A DNA stretch of 64,000 nt from M3007 sp964646615 (GTDB taxonomy: Bacteria > Bacteroidota > Bacteroidia > Chitinophagales > Saprospiraceae), in assembly GCA_964646615.1 (NCBI GenBank), contig CAZYEV010000065.1, positions 22,651-86,650 on the forward strand, given 5' to 3'. Below are positions 51,394-61,296 of the stretch, piece by piece. Under the pieces are notes generated by a model, which was not told the DNA's origin, searched no databases, and saw only the letters and a list, made by a program, of their open reading frames with translations. Every line of letters begins with the position of its first letter. Within the stretch, counting starts at the first letter, position 1. Both the position numbers and the translations under genes were made by a program.

Positions 51394-54300
51394 ATGACGA
51401 AGAAAGCAATCTGGTTGCTTCTGCCGGCACTCCTCGGCCTGTGGGCCTGTAAGAAGAGCGCTTCGTACACCGATGCGTATTTAGAAGAAGTGGCGCGCTA
51501 CGTGAGTGCCTACACAGGTGGTGGCATTAGCCGCAGCGATGCGGTGGTGGTGCGATTTGCTAAGGCCGCTGTTGGCCGCGAGCAGGTGGGTCAGAAAGTG
51601 GCTGCCGGTGTGTGGTCGGTATCGCCCTCCATCAGCGGCGAGGCCGTCTGGCAGGACGAATACACCCTGCGCGTGCAACCCAAAGAACCGCTTCAGCAGG
51701 GCAAGCGCTACACCGCCAAAGTAGCCCTCAACAAGGTCTTCGGCGATGTGCCGGAAGCCGCTGAGACGTTCGAGTTTTCCTTTGGCGTGCGGCCTTTGGC
51801 CTTTGAAGTCGAGGTGGATGGCCTGCGCTCGGAAGAGGGCGTTCGCCAGCCGCAAGTAGTAGGCCGCCTGCGCACCAACGACCCGGTGGAAGCCGACGCC
51901 GTGGAAAAAGCATTGAGCGCCAAACAGGGCAGCGCTCACCTGCCGCTGCGCTGGACGCACAGCTCTGACGGAAAAACGCACGAGTTCGTCGCAGAAAACG
52001 TCGAGCGCACCAGTGTACGCTCCCAGGTCGAGTTGCGCTGGACGGGCAAACCCCTGGGCCTTTCGGGCAAAGACGGCGTGCAAACCATCACCGTGCCCGC
52101 TCAGGGCGAATTTGCCCTCCTCCATGCGCGTATCGTGCGCGGCACAGAGCCGTATGTGCTGCTCAACTTCTCCGACCCGGTTTCTACGAGCGCCGACCTG
52201 GCAGGCCTCATCCGCTTAGACAATACAGAGGACAATCCCCGCTTCGCCGTTGCCGGCAACTTCGTGCGCGTTTATCCGCGCGAGCAGCTTTCGGGCAAGC
52301 ATCGGCTCACCGTCGAGCGTGGCCTGCGCAGCACAGGCGGCACCCTGCTCGACGGCCGCAGCGAGTGGCCTTTAGACTTCGGCGCCCTGCGCCCGCAGGT
52401 GCGTCTGGTGGGCAATGGCGCCATTGTGCCCAGAAACAGCGACGGCCAGGTGCTCTTTCCCTTCGAGGCCACCGGCCTGAGCGCCGTGGACGTCGAGGTG
52501 TTCAAAATTTTCCAGAGCAACGTCCTGCAATTCCTCCAAACCAACGACATCGAGGGCGAAAACGAACTGGAGCGCGTGGGCAAAATCATTTACCAGCAAA
52601 AAATTGCCCTCTCCGACCTCAATCCTGACGCCAACAGCGCCGGGTGGCAACGCTACGCCCTCAACCTGTCGGATTTCATCAAAAAAGACCCGGGCGCCAT
52701 CTATCAGGTGCGCCTGTCGTTCCGCCGTTCCTACGCCACTCACGCCTGCTCCGTCTCGGCCGACGACGAACCGGAAGAAGACCTGGCCCGCTTCGGCCAG
52801 ACCGACGAAAACGGCCGCATAAGAAGCCTGTGGGGCGGATACCGCGGCATCTACTACTCCGAAGACTGGGACTACGACGAGGAGTACGAGTGGGAAAACC
52901 GCGACAACCCCTGCGCTCGCGAGTACTACCACTCCGAGCACTTCGCCAGCCGAAACGTATTTGTCAGCGACCTGGGCCTGACGGCTAAATGGGGCCGCGA
53001 CCGCTCGCTTTTCTTTTGCGCTACGGACCTGCTGACTGCTGAACCCGAGGGAAGCGTAAAAATTACGGTGCTCAACTACCAGCTGCAACCCATTGCCGAA
53101 ACCCAAACCGGCAGCGGCGGCACAGCCTTCGTTGAACAGTTGCGCGAAACGCCCTTCCTCGCCGTCGCCACGCGCGGCGACCACCGCGGCTACCTGCGCT
53201 TAGCCGACGGTGCTACCCTCTCGCTCAGCCGCTTCGATGTGGCCGGCGTGGAAGCCCACAAAGGCATCAAAGGCTACCTCTACGGCGAACGCGGTGTGTG
53301 GCGACCCGGCGACTCGCTCTACCTCAACTTCGTGCTCGAAGACCGAACGGGCCAACTGCCGCCCAACCACCCGGTTAGCTTCGAACTGCGCGACCCGCGC
53401 GGCGCTATCTATTACCGCACGGCGACTGCTCAACACGTCGGCGGCGTCTATGCCCTCCATTGCGCCACTCGCCCCGACGCCCCCACCGGCAACTGGACCG
53501 CCCGCGTCGAAGTGGGCGGCGCCACCTTCAGCCAAACCCTCAAAATCGAAACTGTCAAGCCCAACCGTCTCAAAATCGAATTCGATTTGGGCAAAAAAAT
53601 CCTCACCCCAGGCGATGAAAACCGCAGCGCCTCCCTGCGCGCCGCCTGGCTCCATGGCGCTCCAGCCTCCGGGCTAAAGGCCAGCGTAGAAATGCAGCTC
53701 AGCGCCGTCAAAACGGAGTTCAAAAACTTCGGCGACTTCGTCTTTGACGACCCCACGCGCTCGTTCTGGAGCGAACCGGAAACCATCTTCGACGCCTATC
53801 TGGATGAAAACGGACGCGCCAGCGTGCCCCTGCGCATCAGCGGCGGCGAAGAAGCCCCGGGCCGCCTGCTCGTCCGCCTCAAAACCCGCGTCTTTGAGCG
53901 CGGCGGCGACTTCAGCACCGACAACTTCGCCGTGGATTACTACCCCTACCCGCGCTTCGTAGGTGTGAGCATCCCCTCCGACAAAGGTGGCTATAAGAGC
54001 ATCGGCTTCGACGGCGGCCAGATACAGGTGGCTTGCGTGGACGCCAACGGCAACCCGCTGCCCAACCGCAGAGTCAGCGTCGGCCTTTATCTGTGCGATT
54101 GGCGCTGGTGGTGGGACGAGTCCTCGCACTATGACATCACCCAGTTCAACACTGCCAGCCATTTAGGCGCCCAGGCCAAAACCATTCTGACCACCGACAG
54201 CCGCGGCATCGCCACCTGGAAAATCAAACCCGCCCAATGGGGCCGCTACTTAGTGCGCGCCGTGGACGAAGACGGCGGACACGCCGGCGGCGACTTCTTC

Positions 54301-57012
54301 TGGACGGGCTACCCCAGCGAACGCAACGACCTGCGCAGCCGCCAGGCCGTAGCCATGCTGCCCTTCTCGACCGGCAAGGAGAAGTACGCCGTTGGCGAAA
54401 AAGTAACCCTGCGCGTACCCGCCTCCGAAAAAGGGCGTATCCTGCTGACCATCGAAAACGGCTCGCGCGTGCTGGAGCACCGCTGGTTCGACGCCAAAGC
54501 CGGCGACAATACGCTGACCTTTGAGGCCACTGCCCAAATGGCACCCAACGTTTATGCCCATGTCAGCCTGTTCCAGCCCTACGCCCAGACGAGCAACGAC
54601 CTGCCCATACGCATGTACGGCGTCATGCCGGTACTCATCGAAAACCCGACCTCCCACCTCAAACCGGAAGTGGATGCGCCTTCCGTCATCCGGCCCGGCC
54701 AGCCTTTCAGCGTCAGCGTGCGTGAAACCTCCGGCAAAGCCTGCACCTACACGCTGGCCATCGTGGACGAAGGCCTGCTCGACCTTACCCGCTTCCAGAC
54801 GCCCAACCCGTGGAACGCCTTCTTCGCCCGCGAAGCCCTCGGCGTCAAGACCTGGGACGTCTATGACTACGTGCTGGGGGCCTTCGGTGCCAGCATGGAG
54901 CGCATCCTGAGCATCGGCGGCGACGCCATCAACCAGAAAAGCCGCAACGCTGCCCAGGTCAGCCGCTTCAAGCCGGTGGTGCGCCATCTGGGGCCGTTCC
55001 GTTTAGAAAAGGGCCAGACAGCCAAACACCAGCTCACCCTCGATAACTACGTCGGCTCCGTGCGCGTCATGGCGGTGTGCTCGGCACCCGCCTCCGGGGG
55101 CAAAGGCGCTTATGGCTCTGCCGAAAAGACCTGCGCCGTGCGCAAACCCGTCATGGTGCTGCCCACCCTGCCGCGCGTATTGGGCCCGGGCGAGACGGTG
55201 CGCCTGCCCGTCGAAGTGTTTGCCGTCGAAAGCGGCGTCAAGAGCGCCACGGTGCGCCTGTCAGAAAAACGCGGCACCGTGCGCATCAGTGGACCGACCA
55301 GCCACTCGCTCACCTTTGCGCAACCCGGTAGCCAGATGGTCTATTTCGACGTGCAGGTAGGCAACAAGACGGGCGACGCCCAGTTCGTCATCGAGGCCAC
55401 CGGCGGCGGCGAAACGGCCCGCGAAACGGTGGACATCGAAATCCGCAACCCTAACCCGGTGCAGACCACTCTCTGGGAAGGCAACGCCGAAGGCGGCCAG
55501 GAATGGAGCCAAACCCTCGACCTGAGCCGATACGCCAACCTCCAGCGCCTGACGCTCGAGGTGAGCGCCCTGCCGCCCATTACCCTGAGCCGGCACCTGG
55601 ATTACCTGCTCCGCTACCCACATGGCTGCATCGAGCAAATCACCTCCGGCGCCTTCCCGCAGCTGTATGCCGACCTGCTGGCACCGCTCAGCAAAGAGCA
55701 ACAGGAAAAGGCCGCGCGCAACATCACGTCCGTCATCGAGCGCCTGCGCCGCTACCAGCAGCCCGATGGCTCCTTTGCCTATTGGCCCGGCGGCGGCTCC
55801 GTCAACGCCTGGAGCAATACGTATGCCGGGCATTTCCTGCTCGAGGCCGGCGCCAAGGGCTATGCCGTGTCGCCCAACATGCTCGAACCCTGGCTCGAGC
55901 AACTGGCCCAAAGCGCTCGCCGCTGGACACCCGCCTCCAATACCAGAAGCGCCTGGTACACATACGACGAAGAAATCACCCAGGCCTACCGCCTCTATGC
56001 TCTGGCCTTAGCCGGCAAACCCGAGCTGGGCGCCATGAACCGCCTCAAAGAGCAAAAAGACCTGCACAAACAGGCCGCCCTCCTGCTGGCTGCTGCCTAC
56101 GCCCAGGCGGGCAAGACCGAAGTGGCCCGCGATATGGCAAATAAGAAGTGGCGCGAAGACTGGGACTACAACGGGGGCGGGCGCACCTTCGCCTCTTCCC
56201 TGCGCGACCAGGCGCTGCAATTAGAAACCTATACCGCCATTGGCGATAAAAAACGCGCCGAAACCCTCGTGCAAAGCATCTGCCAGCAACTCGGCGGCGA
56301 ACCCTCGTGGGAGTGGAACACGCAGGGTCTGGCCGTCGCTCTGCGTGCCCTGTCAAAACACGTGGGCAAGCAAGGCGCTGCCGGCCCGCAGTTCACTTAC
56401 CAGTTCAATGGCGGTGGCGCGCAAAAGGGCGACGCCAGCAAGGCTATCGCCCTCGTGGACCTGACGGGCAAAACCGCCGCCCAGCGCCTCACCGTCCGCA
56501 ACACTGGTAAAACGCGCCTGTACGTCCGTGTCGTAGCCATCGGCCAGTTCGCCCCCGACCAGACGCCGGGCGAAGAGACTGCCGAAAACATCGCCCTGAG
56601 CATTCGCTATACCGACACCAAAGGCAACCCGATTGACGTAGCGCGCCTGCCCAAAGGCGCTGATTTCGTGGCCGAAGTAACCGTCCGGCGCCAGTCGTCC
56701 GACCTGAACTTCCCATTCCGGGAGCTGGCGCTGTCGCAAATCTTCCCTTCGGGCTGGGAAGTCCAGAACACGCGTCTGAGCGGCATGGAAATGGGTGGCC
56801 AGAGCGCCTCCGACTATCAGGACATCCGCGACGACCGCGTGTACACGTATTTCAGCCTGCCCGAACCCGGCACAGACAACACCCGCACGTACCGCATTCA
56901 GCTCAACGCCGCTTACGCCGGGCGCTACTACCTGCCGCCGGTGAGCTGCGAGGCCATGTACGACAACCGCATCCGCGCCAGTACCACCGGGCGCTGGGTA
57001 GAGGTGCTTTAG
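51394..57012 (+). CDS. Alpha-2-macroglobulin family lipoprotein with thioester motif
   Basis: A 1872-residue protein. The lipobox region GLWACKK (Cys ~16) anchors it to a membrane. Macroglobulin domains fill the N-terminal two thirds, the bait-like region and A2M domain follow (CTYTLAIVDEGLLDLTRFQTPNPW), and the thioester GCIEQ has Cys1412 in YPHGCIEQITSG with the alpha-helical thioester domain after it (QPDGSFAYWPGG). Bacterial A2Ms trap attacking proteases, usually beside PbpC; none is adjacent here. An acidic, Tyr-rich insert lies at ~485-515. The longer frame from 51355 adds a non-signal leader. A terminator-like hairpin follows. Confidence 0.93.
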   Translation: MTKKAIWLLLPALLGLWACKKSASYTDAYLEEVARYVSAYTGGGISRSDAVVVRFAKAAVGREQVGQKVAAGVWSVSPSISGEAVWQDEYTLRVQPKEPLQQGKRYTAKVALNKVFGDVPEAAETFEFSFGVRPLAFEVEVDGLRSEEGVRQPQVVGRLRTNDPVEADAVEKALSAKQGSAHLPLRWTHSSDGKTHEFVAENVERTSVRSQVELRWTGKPLGLSGKDGVQTITVPAQGEFALLHARIVRGTEPYVLLNFSDPVSTSADLAGLIRLDNTEDNPRFAVAGNFVRVYPREQLSGKHRLTVERGLRSTGGTLLDGRSEWPLDFGALRPQVRLVGNGAIVPRNSDGQVLFPFEATGLSAVDVEVFKIFQSNVLQFLQTNDIEGENELERVGKIIYQQKIALSDLNPDANSAGWQRYALNLSDFIKKDPGAIYQVRLSFRRSYATHACSVSADDEPEEDLARFGQTDENGRIRSLWGGYRGIYYSEDWDYDEEYEWENRDNPCAREYYHSEHFASRNVFVSDLGLTAKWGRDRSLFFCATDLLTAEPEGSVKITVLNYQLQPIAETQTGSGGTAFVEQLRETPFLAVATRGDHRGYLRLADGATLSLSRFDVAGVEAHKGIKGYLYGERGVWRPGDSLYLNFVLEDRTGQLPPNHPVSFELRDPRGAIYYRTATAQHVGGVYALHCATRPDAPTGNWTARVEVGGATFSQTLKIETVKPNRLKIEFDLGKKILTPGDENRSASLRAAWLHGAPASGLKASVEMQLSAVKTEFKNFGDFVFDDPTRSFWSEPETIFDAYLDENGRASVPLRISGGEEAPGRLLVRLKTRVFERGGDFSTDNFAVDYYPYPRFVGVSIPSDKGGYKSIGFDGGQIQVACVDANGNPLPNRRVSVGLYLCDWRWWWDESSHYDITQFNTASHLGAQAKTILTTDSRGIATWKIKPAQWGRYLVRAVDEDGGHAGGDFFWTGYPSERNDLRSRQAVAMLPFSTGKEKYAVGEKVTLRVPASEKGRILLTIENGSRVLEHRWFDAKAGDNTLTFEATAQMAPNVYAHVSLFQPYAQTSNDLPIRMYGVMPVLIENPTSHLKPEVDAPSVIRPGQPFSVSVRETSGKACTYTLAIVDEGLLDLTRFQTPNPWNAFFAREALGVKTWDVYDYVLGAFGASMERILSIGGDAINQKSRNAAQVSRFKPVVRHLGPFRLEKGQTAKHQLTLDNYVGSVRVMAVCSAPASGGKGAYGSAEKTCAVRKPVMVLPTLPRVLGPGETVRLPVEVFAVESGVKSATVRLSEKRGTVRISGPTSHSLTFAQPGSQMVYFDVQVGNKTGDAQFVIEATGGGETARETVDIEIRNPNPVQTTLWEGNAEGGQEWSQTLDLSRYANLQRLTLEVSALPPITLSRHLDYLLRYPHGCIEQITSGAFPQLYADLLAPLSKEQQEKAARNITSVIERLRRYQQPDGSFAYWPGGGSVNAWSNTYAGHFLLEAGAKGYAVSPNMLEPWLEQLAQSARRWTPASNTRSAWYTYDEEITQAYRLYALALAGKPELGAMNRLKEQKDLHKQAALLLAAAYAQAGKTEVARDMANKKWREDWDYNGGGRTFASSLRDQALQLETYTAIGDKKRAETLVQSICQQLGGEPSWEWNTQGLAVALRALSKHVGKQGAAGPQFTYQFNGGGAQKGDASKAIALVDLTGKTAAQRLTVRNTGKTRLYVRVVAIGQFAPDQTPGEETAENIALSIRYTDTKGNPIDVARLPKGADFVAEVTVRRQSSDLNFPFRELALSQIFPSGWEVQNTRLSGMEMGGQSASDYQDIRDDRVYTYFSLPEPGTDNTRTYRIQLNAAYAGRYYLPPVSCEAMYDNRIRASTTGRWVEVL

Positions 57013-57031
57013 TCTCCTTTCGCTCTGCTTC

Positions 57032-57083
57032 AAACGCTTGCGGCCCACCAAAGCATTTGGCTTCGGCGGGCCGCAAGCGTTTT
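57032..57083. terminator. Bidirectional terminator between convergent genes
   Basis: A 14-bp stem (AACGCTTGCGGCCC/GGGCCGCAAGCGTT) with Ts after it on the plus strand and, from the CAAACG side, Ts on the minus strand. It ends both the macroglobulin gene and the convergent sortilin-like gene. Confidence 0.8.
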
Positions 57084-57099
57084 ACCAGACCATTCTTAC

Positions 57100-60000
57100 T
57101 TATTCCTGCACCTCGCGCTTGCCGTAGAACAGTTCATGCATCCCGGCCGGTTTTGGCCCGGCCTGGTAGTTCTGCTCGAAGACCTGACGGCTCATGCGCT
57201 CGATGGCGGCCAGACCGGCTTTCTGCAAATCCCGGTTGAGCGGTGTCAGGCGCGGGCCGAAGAATTCGTCGGCGCGGCGCTGGGCCTGTTGCAGTTCCTG
57301 GCGCAGCGCCTGCATCCCTTCTAAGAAGGAGCGCGTGGGTGGCTCGTCGGAAATCTCCGAAAGCACATACAATTTGCCGATGCGGGCGCGCAGCTGCTGT
57401 TCGCCCGTGATGCCTTTGGACTCGATGGTTTCGGTCAGCGTTTTTCGGAAGGTCTCTAAGTCATCGGCGTAGCGCTGCAGCTGGCCCTTGAGGCGCGCAT
57501 CTCTAACAGCAGTGGCGCGCTGGAGGGCAGAGTCTTTGGCGCTCTGCACCTGGGCGACCAATAAACCCAGGTCTTCCACCATGCTGAAGAGCTCTTGCGA
57601 AATGGCCCGGCGGCGCTGATAATCCAACTCGGGCTGAATGGGGTCCGGAATGAGCACGAGCGTGCCGGTGTCTGTAACGCCGCCGGCATTGAGCCGCACA
57701 CCATAGACGCCGGGCATGGCCAGCTGGCCGAAGAAGCCCGCGTAGGCGCCGAATTCACCGCGCACCAGGACGCCTTTGGCGGCCTTAGGCGGCGGGGTAC
57801 GCATGTCCCAACGGGCTACGTTGATACCTTTCCGGTTGGCACCGGGCAGGGTAACCACCTTTTTACCCGAAGGGTCAAAGATGTCTATAGTAACCTCGCC
57901 ACTCAGAACACGGTCTTTGAGATAGAACTGGATGACGGCCTGCTCAGTAGGGTTAGGGCCGACGTAGGCGTCGGTGTTCGGGAAGCCCTGGCCGTAGTGG
58001 CCGGTAGTTACGGGTGTGGGTCGGCTGGGCAGCAGGGCAGCGGGGCGCTCCAGCAGTTCGGGGGTAAGGCGGCGGATGGGCGAAATGTCGTCCAGAATGA
58101 AAATGCCGCGCCCGTGGGTAGCGATGACCAAGTCTTGTGTGCGCGGGTGGATGACTAAGTCGCGCACGCCAACGTATTCGGGTAGTTTAGATTTGTAGTG
58201 CACCCACGTCTGGCCACCGTCGTTGCTCAGGTACAGGCCAAATTCGGTGCCCAGAAAGAGCAGGTCGGGGTTTTCGGTATCCTCAATGAGGACGTGCGCG
58301 TAGCCTTTGAGGACGTCGCTCTGACTGATGGATTTCCAGGTCTGGCCACCATCATCGGTGCGGGCCACATAGGTACGCATATCGCCGTAGGTATGCCGGT
58401 CGAAGGTGGCGTAGGCGCGGTTGCGGTTGTGTCGGCTGGGCGTTACTCGGCTGACCCATGTGCCGGCCGGGATTCCTGCACCGGTGTAGTTTAGGCGCGT
58501 CCAGGTCTTACCGCCGTCGCGCGTAACCTGCAGGTTGCCGTCGTCGGTGCCTACATAGATGAGGTTTTCGTCTAAGGGCGACGGGCCGATGGAGTAGATG
58601 GTGCAGTGGTTTTCGGCGGAGGTGTTGTCCACCGTCAGGCCGCCGCTGGCGTATTGCTGTTGTTTGACAGTATCGTTGGTGGTCAGGTCGGGCGAAATGC
58701 GTTCCCAGGTTTCGCCCCGGTCGGCCGATTTGAAGAGGAATTGGGCGCCGCAATAGATGACGTCAGGGTTGACGGAGCTTTTCACGATGGGCGTGTTCCA
58801 ATTCCAACGGTACTTAGGGTCGCCTGGGCGTTCCTGCGGTTGGATGGATTTGTTCTGACCGGTGCGAAGGTTGACGCGCGCCATATTGCCACCCTGGCTT
58901 TCGCAATAGACAATGTTGGGGTCTTTAGCGTCGGGTTGCACCCAGAAGCCGTCGCCGCCGTAGAGGTCGAGCCAGTCGCCGTTTTTGATGCCGCCACGGG
59001 CGCGCGAGGGGCCGCGCCAGGAGCCGTTGTCCTGTAGGCCGCCATAGACGTGGTAGAGCTCCTGGTCGTCCACACTGACCTGGTAGTACTGCGCCACGGG
59101 CAGGGTTTTGAACATGAACCAGGAGACGCCGTAGTCTAAGCTCATATAGACGCCGCCGTCGGTGCCTAAGTAGAGGTGGTTAGGGCTGTTGGGGTTAATC
59201 CACAGGGCGTGGTGGTCGGCGTGCACCCAGCCGCTGGTGCGACCGCCTTCGTTGAACGAATAGCCGCCGTCGGTGCTGATGGACAGCGAAAAGGCCGGGC
59301 GATAGACGCGCTTGGGGTCTTTGGGGTCAACGACTAAGGTGCTGAAATAGAACGGCCTCGCGGTAACGTTGGACGTAGCGCTCTGATACTTCCACGTCTC
59401 GCCGCCGTCGGCGGAAATGTACAGGCTGGTGTTTTCGCTCTCAACGATGGCCCACATGTTGTCGGGCGCACTGGGCGCCAGTGCTAAAGCGATGCGCCCA
59501 AACGGCCCTGGGGGCAGGCCATTGGTCAGTTTGCGCCAGTTTTTGCCGCCGTCGGTGCTCTTGTACAGCGCGCTGCCCGGGCCGCCCGACGTGAAGGAAT
59601 ACGGCGTGCGCCGCACTTCCCACATGGCCGCCAGCAGCACATCGGGGTTGCGCGGGTCTATAATGACATCGGCGCAGCCGGTGCGCTCGTTGACGTACAG
59701 GATTTTTTCCCACGTCTTGCCGCCGTCGGTGGTCTTGTACAGGCCGCGGTCGGGGCTATCGCTCCACAACGGGCCGGGGGCGGCCACATAGACGGTGTTC
59801 GACTGCTGCGGATGAATGACAATCCTGGCAATGTGCTCGGTCTTTTCCAACCCCAGGTGCGTCCAGTTGCGCCCGGCGTCGGTAGAGCGGTAAATGCCCA
59901 GTCCGATAGAGACGCTGTTGCGCATGTTGCTCTCGCCCGTGCCTACCCACACGATGTCGGGTTTGGCCTGGTCAATGGCCACAGCGCCAATAGACTGAGG

Positions 60001-60252
60001 ATATTTGTCAAAAATAGGCTCGAAGGTCGCACCAGCCGTGGTGGACTTCCACACGCCGCCGCCAGCCGTGCCCACGTAAAGGATTTTGGGGTTGCTGTTG
60101 ACGCCCTCAATGGCGGTGATGCGACCACTCATAACGGCAGGCCCTATGTTGCGCGCTTCCAGAGCGCCAAAAGCCGCTGAAGTCAGGGTATTTTGGGCAA
60201 AAGCAGCTGCCACTCCGGCAGCAAATAGCCCTGTGAGAAAGCATTTTTTCAT
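57100..60252 (-). CDS. Sortilin/VPS10-like BNR-repeat beta-propeller exported protein
   Basis: A 1050-residue protein with a signal peptide (MKKCFLTGLFAAGVAAAFAQ) and a long ten-bladed-type propeller (~30-740) made of BNR/Asp-box repeats such as STDAGRNWTHL, TTDGGKTWEKI, STDGGKNWRKL and SADGGETWKY. A C-terminal region (~760-1050) has a beta domain (VTIDIFDPSGKKVVTLPG) and helical coiled segment. The family is annotated as VPS10 or glycosyl hydrolase (BNR) protein; no catalytic residues are assigned. It may bind protein or glycan in the periplasm or outside. ATG 60252 removes 57 implausible residues of the longest frame. Confidence 0.85.
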   Translation of the reverse strand: MKKCFLTGLFAAGVAAAFAQNTLTSAAFGALEARNIGPAVMSGRITAIEGVNSNPKILYVGTAGGGVWKSTTAGATFEPIFDKYPQSIGAVAIDQAKPDIVWVGTGESNMRNSVSIGLGIYRSTDAGRNWTHLGLEKTEHIARIVIHPQQSNTVYVAAPGPLWSDSPDRGLYKTTDGGKTWEKILYVNERTGCADVIIDPRNPDVLLAAMWEVRRTPYSFTSGGPGSALYKSTDGGKNWRKLTNGLPPGPFGRIALALAPSAPDNMWAIVESENTSLYISADGGETWKYQSATSNVTARPFYFSTLVVDPKDPKRVYRPAFSLSISTDGGYSFNEGGRTSGWVHADHHALWINPNSPNHLYLGTDGGVYMSLDYGVSWFMFKTLPVAQYYQVSVDDQELYHVYGGLQDNGSWRGPSRARGGIKNGDWLDLYGGDGFWVQPDAKDPNIVYCESQGGNMARVNLRTGQNKSIQPQERPGDPKYRWNWNTPIVKSSVNPDVIYCGAQFLFKSADRGETWERISPDLTTNDTVKQQQYASGGLTVDNTSAENHCTIYSIGPSPLDENLIYVGTDDGNLQVTRDGGKTWTRLNYTGAGIPAGTWVSRVTPSRHNRNRAYATFDRHTYGDMRTYVARTDDGGQTWKSISQSDVLKGYAHVLIEDTENPDLLFLGTEFGLYLSNDGGQTWVHYKSKLPEYVGVRDLVIHPRTQDLVIATHGRGIFILDDISPIRRLTPELLERPAALLPSRPTPVTTGHYGQGFPNTDAYVGPNPTEQAVIQFYLKDRVLSGEVTIDIFDPSGKKVVTLPGANRKGINVARWDMRTPPPKAAKGVLVRGEFGAYAGFFGQLAMPGVYGVRLNAGGVTDTGTLVLIPDPIQPELDYQRRRAISQELFSMVEDLGLLVAQVQSAKDSALQRATAVRDARLKGQLQRYADDLETFRKTLTETIESKGITGEQQLRARIGKLYVLSEISDEPPTRSFLEGMQALRQELQQAQRRADEFFGPRLTPLNRDLQKAGLAAIERMSRQVFEQNYQAGPKPAGMHELFYGKREVQE

Positions 60253-60397
60253 AAAAAAACAGCAGTTTAGCGTAAAACATAAAGGTGTCGTCCGGAAGAA
60301 ACGAAGAGGCGACATCTCGACAAAAAACAAGGCCACCAGACGCACAAAACAAAAGCGGCAGGTGGCCTTATGAGGAAAAAAGCAGCAGTGGGCGCGG

Positions 60398-61129
60398 TTA
60401 TTTCTTCTTGCCGGGCATGTCAAAGATTTTCATGTCCACCATCGGATTGAGCTCCACTTTGGTGATGTTAATAGTGGTGGCGCCCATCATCGGATTCATC
60501 TGCTGCATCGTGTGCGGAATAATGATGCCGCCTACTTCCTTGAAATTGGAGTACAGCGAGGCAGTCTCTATTTCCTGGCCGTTCATTTCCTCCACCTGGA
60601 TGCTCTTGATTTCGTAGAACGTCTTGGGGTCGTAGAAGAGGTATTCCACCTTATTGCCGCCTTTGTTCACTTTGATTTTGTGCGCTTCCGTGCCTTCTAC
60701 GTCTTCCTTGCCCAAGTATTCTACGGTGTAGCCTTTTTCCTTGTAACCAATGACGGTTCCATCAATGTCGGCCTGTTCCAGCAGGGATTTGGCCTGGTCG
60801 GTAGTCATCGGCTCGGGGTCGGTGCTGCCCGTGAATGGGTTGGTGCTCCAGCCTTTGTCGTCCTTGACGGCCATCACTTGCGACATACCCATCACAGACA
60901 CTTCCATGCGAGCGGCTTTGTCGCGCACGGCAGTCATAGACCAGCCGATGGCCATGCCCGCGGCAGCGTCGGCAGATACGGTGGCCTCCATGCGGATGGC
61001 CTCTACCTTTTTCCAGTTGTCGCCGCCAGTGGCTGCAATGTATTTGGCGATGATTTCGTCGGCTGTCTGGGCCTGGGCAAAAGCGCCAGCCACCAGGACA
61101 AAAAAGGCGAATGCAAGTACTTTCTTCAT
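60398..61129 (-). CDS. Exported outer-membrane lipoprotein-sorting-like protein
   Basis: A 243-residue protein with a signal peptide (MKKVLAFAFFVLVAGAFAQAQ) and the pattern TADEIIAKYIAATGGDNWKKVEAIRMEA, typical of the LolA/LolB-like half-barrel group annotated in Bacteroidota as outer-membrane lipoprotein-sorting protein. The C-terminal part has YKEKGYTVEYLGKEDVEGTEAHKIKV and EYLFYDPKTFYEIKS, common in this family. It may bind a lipid or lipoprotein in the periplasm. It lies upstream of the sortilin-like gene on the same strand with a 145-bp gap. Confidence 0.78.
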   Translation of the reverse strand: MKKVLAFAFFVLVAGAFAQAQTADEIIAKYIAATGGDNWKKVEAIRMEATVSADAAAGMAIGWSMTAVRDKAARMEVSVMGMSQVMAVKDDKGWSTNPFTGSTDPEPMTTDQAKSLLEQADIDGTVIGYKEKGYTVEYLGKEDVEGTEAHKIKVNKGGNKVEYLFYDPKTFYEIKSIQVEEMNGQEIETASLYSNFKEVGGIIIPHTMQQMNPMMGATTINITKVELNPMVDMKIFDMPGKKK

Positions 61130-61296
61130 GTTGTGGGTAGTTTTGATTGCTGTAATGGAAAGATGCTTTTCGGCAAAAAAAAGCTGGGCGGGCCAAAATG
61201 TTTTGGAAAATTAGATAAATCCCGAAAAAGAGAGGATGTACTGGCAGGGAGCGATGACCAACGAGGCACCAGTCTTGGCCGTCCTGCTTTTCTTCT

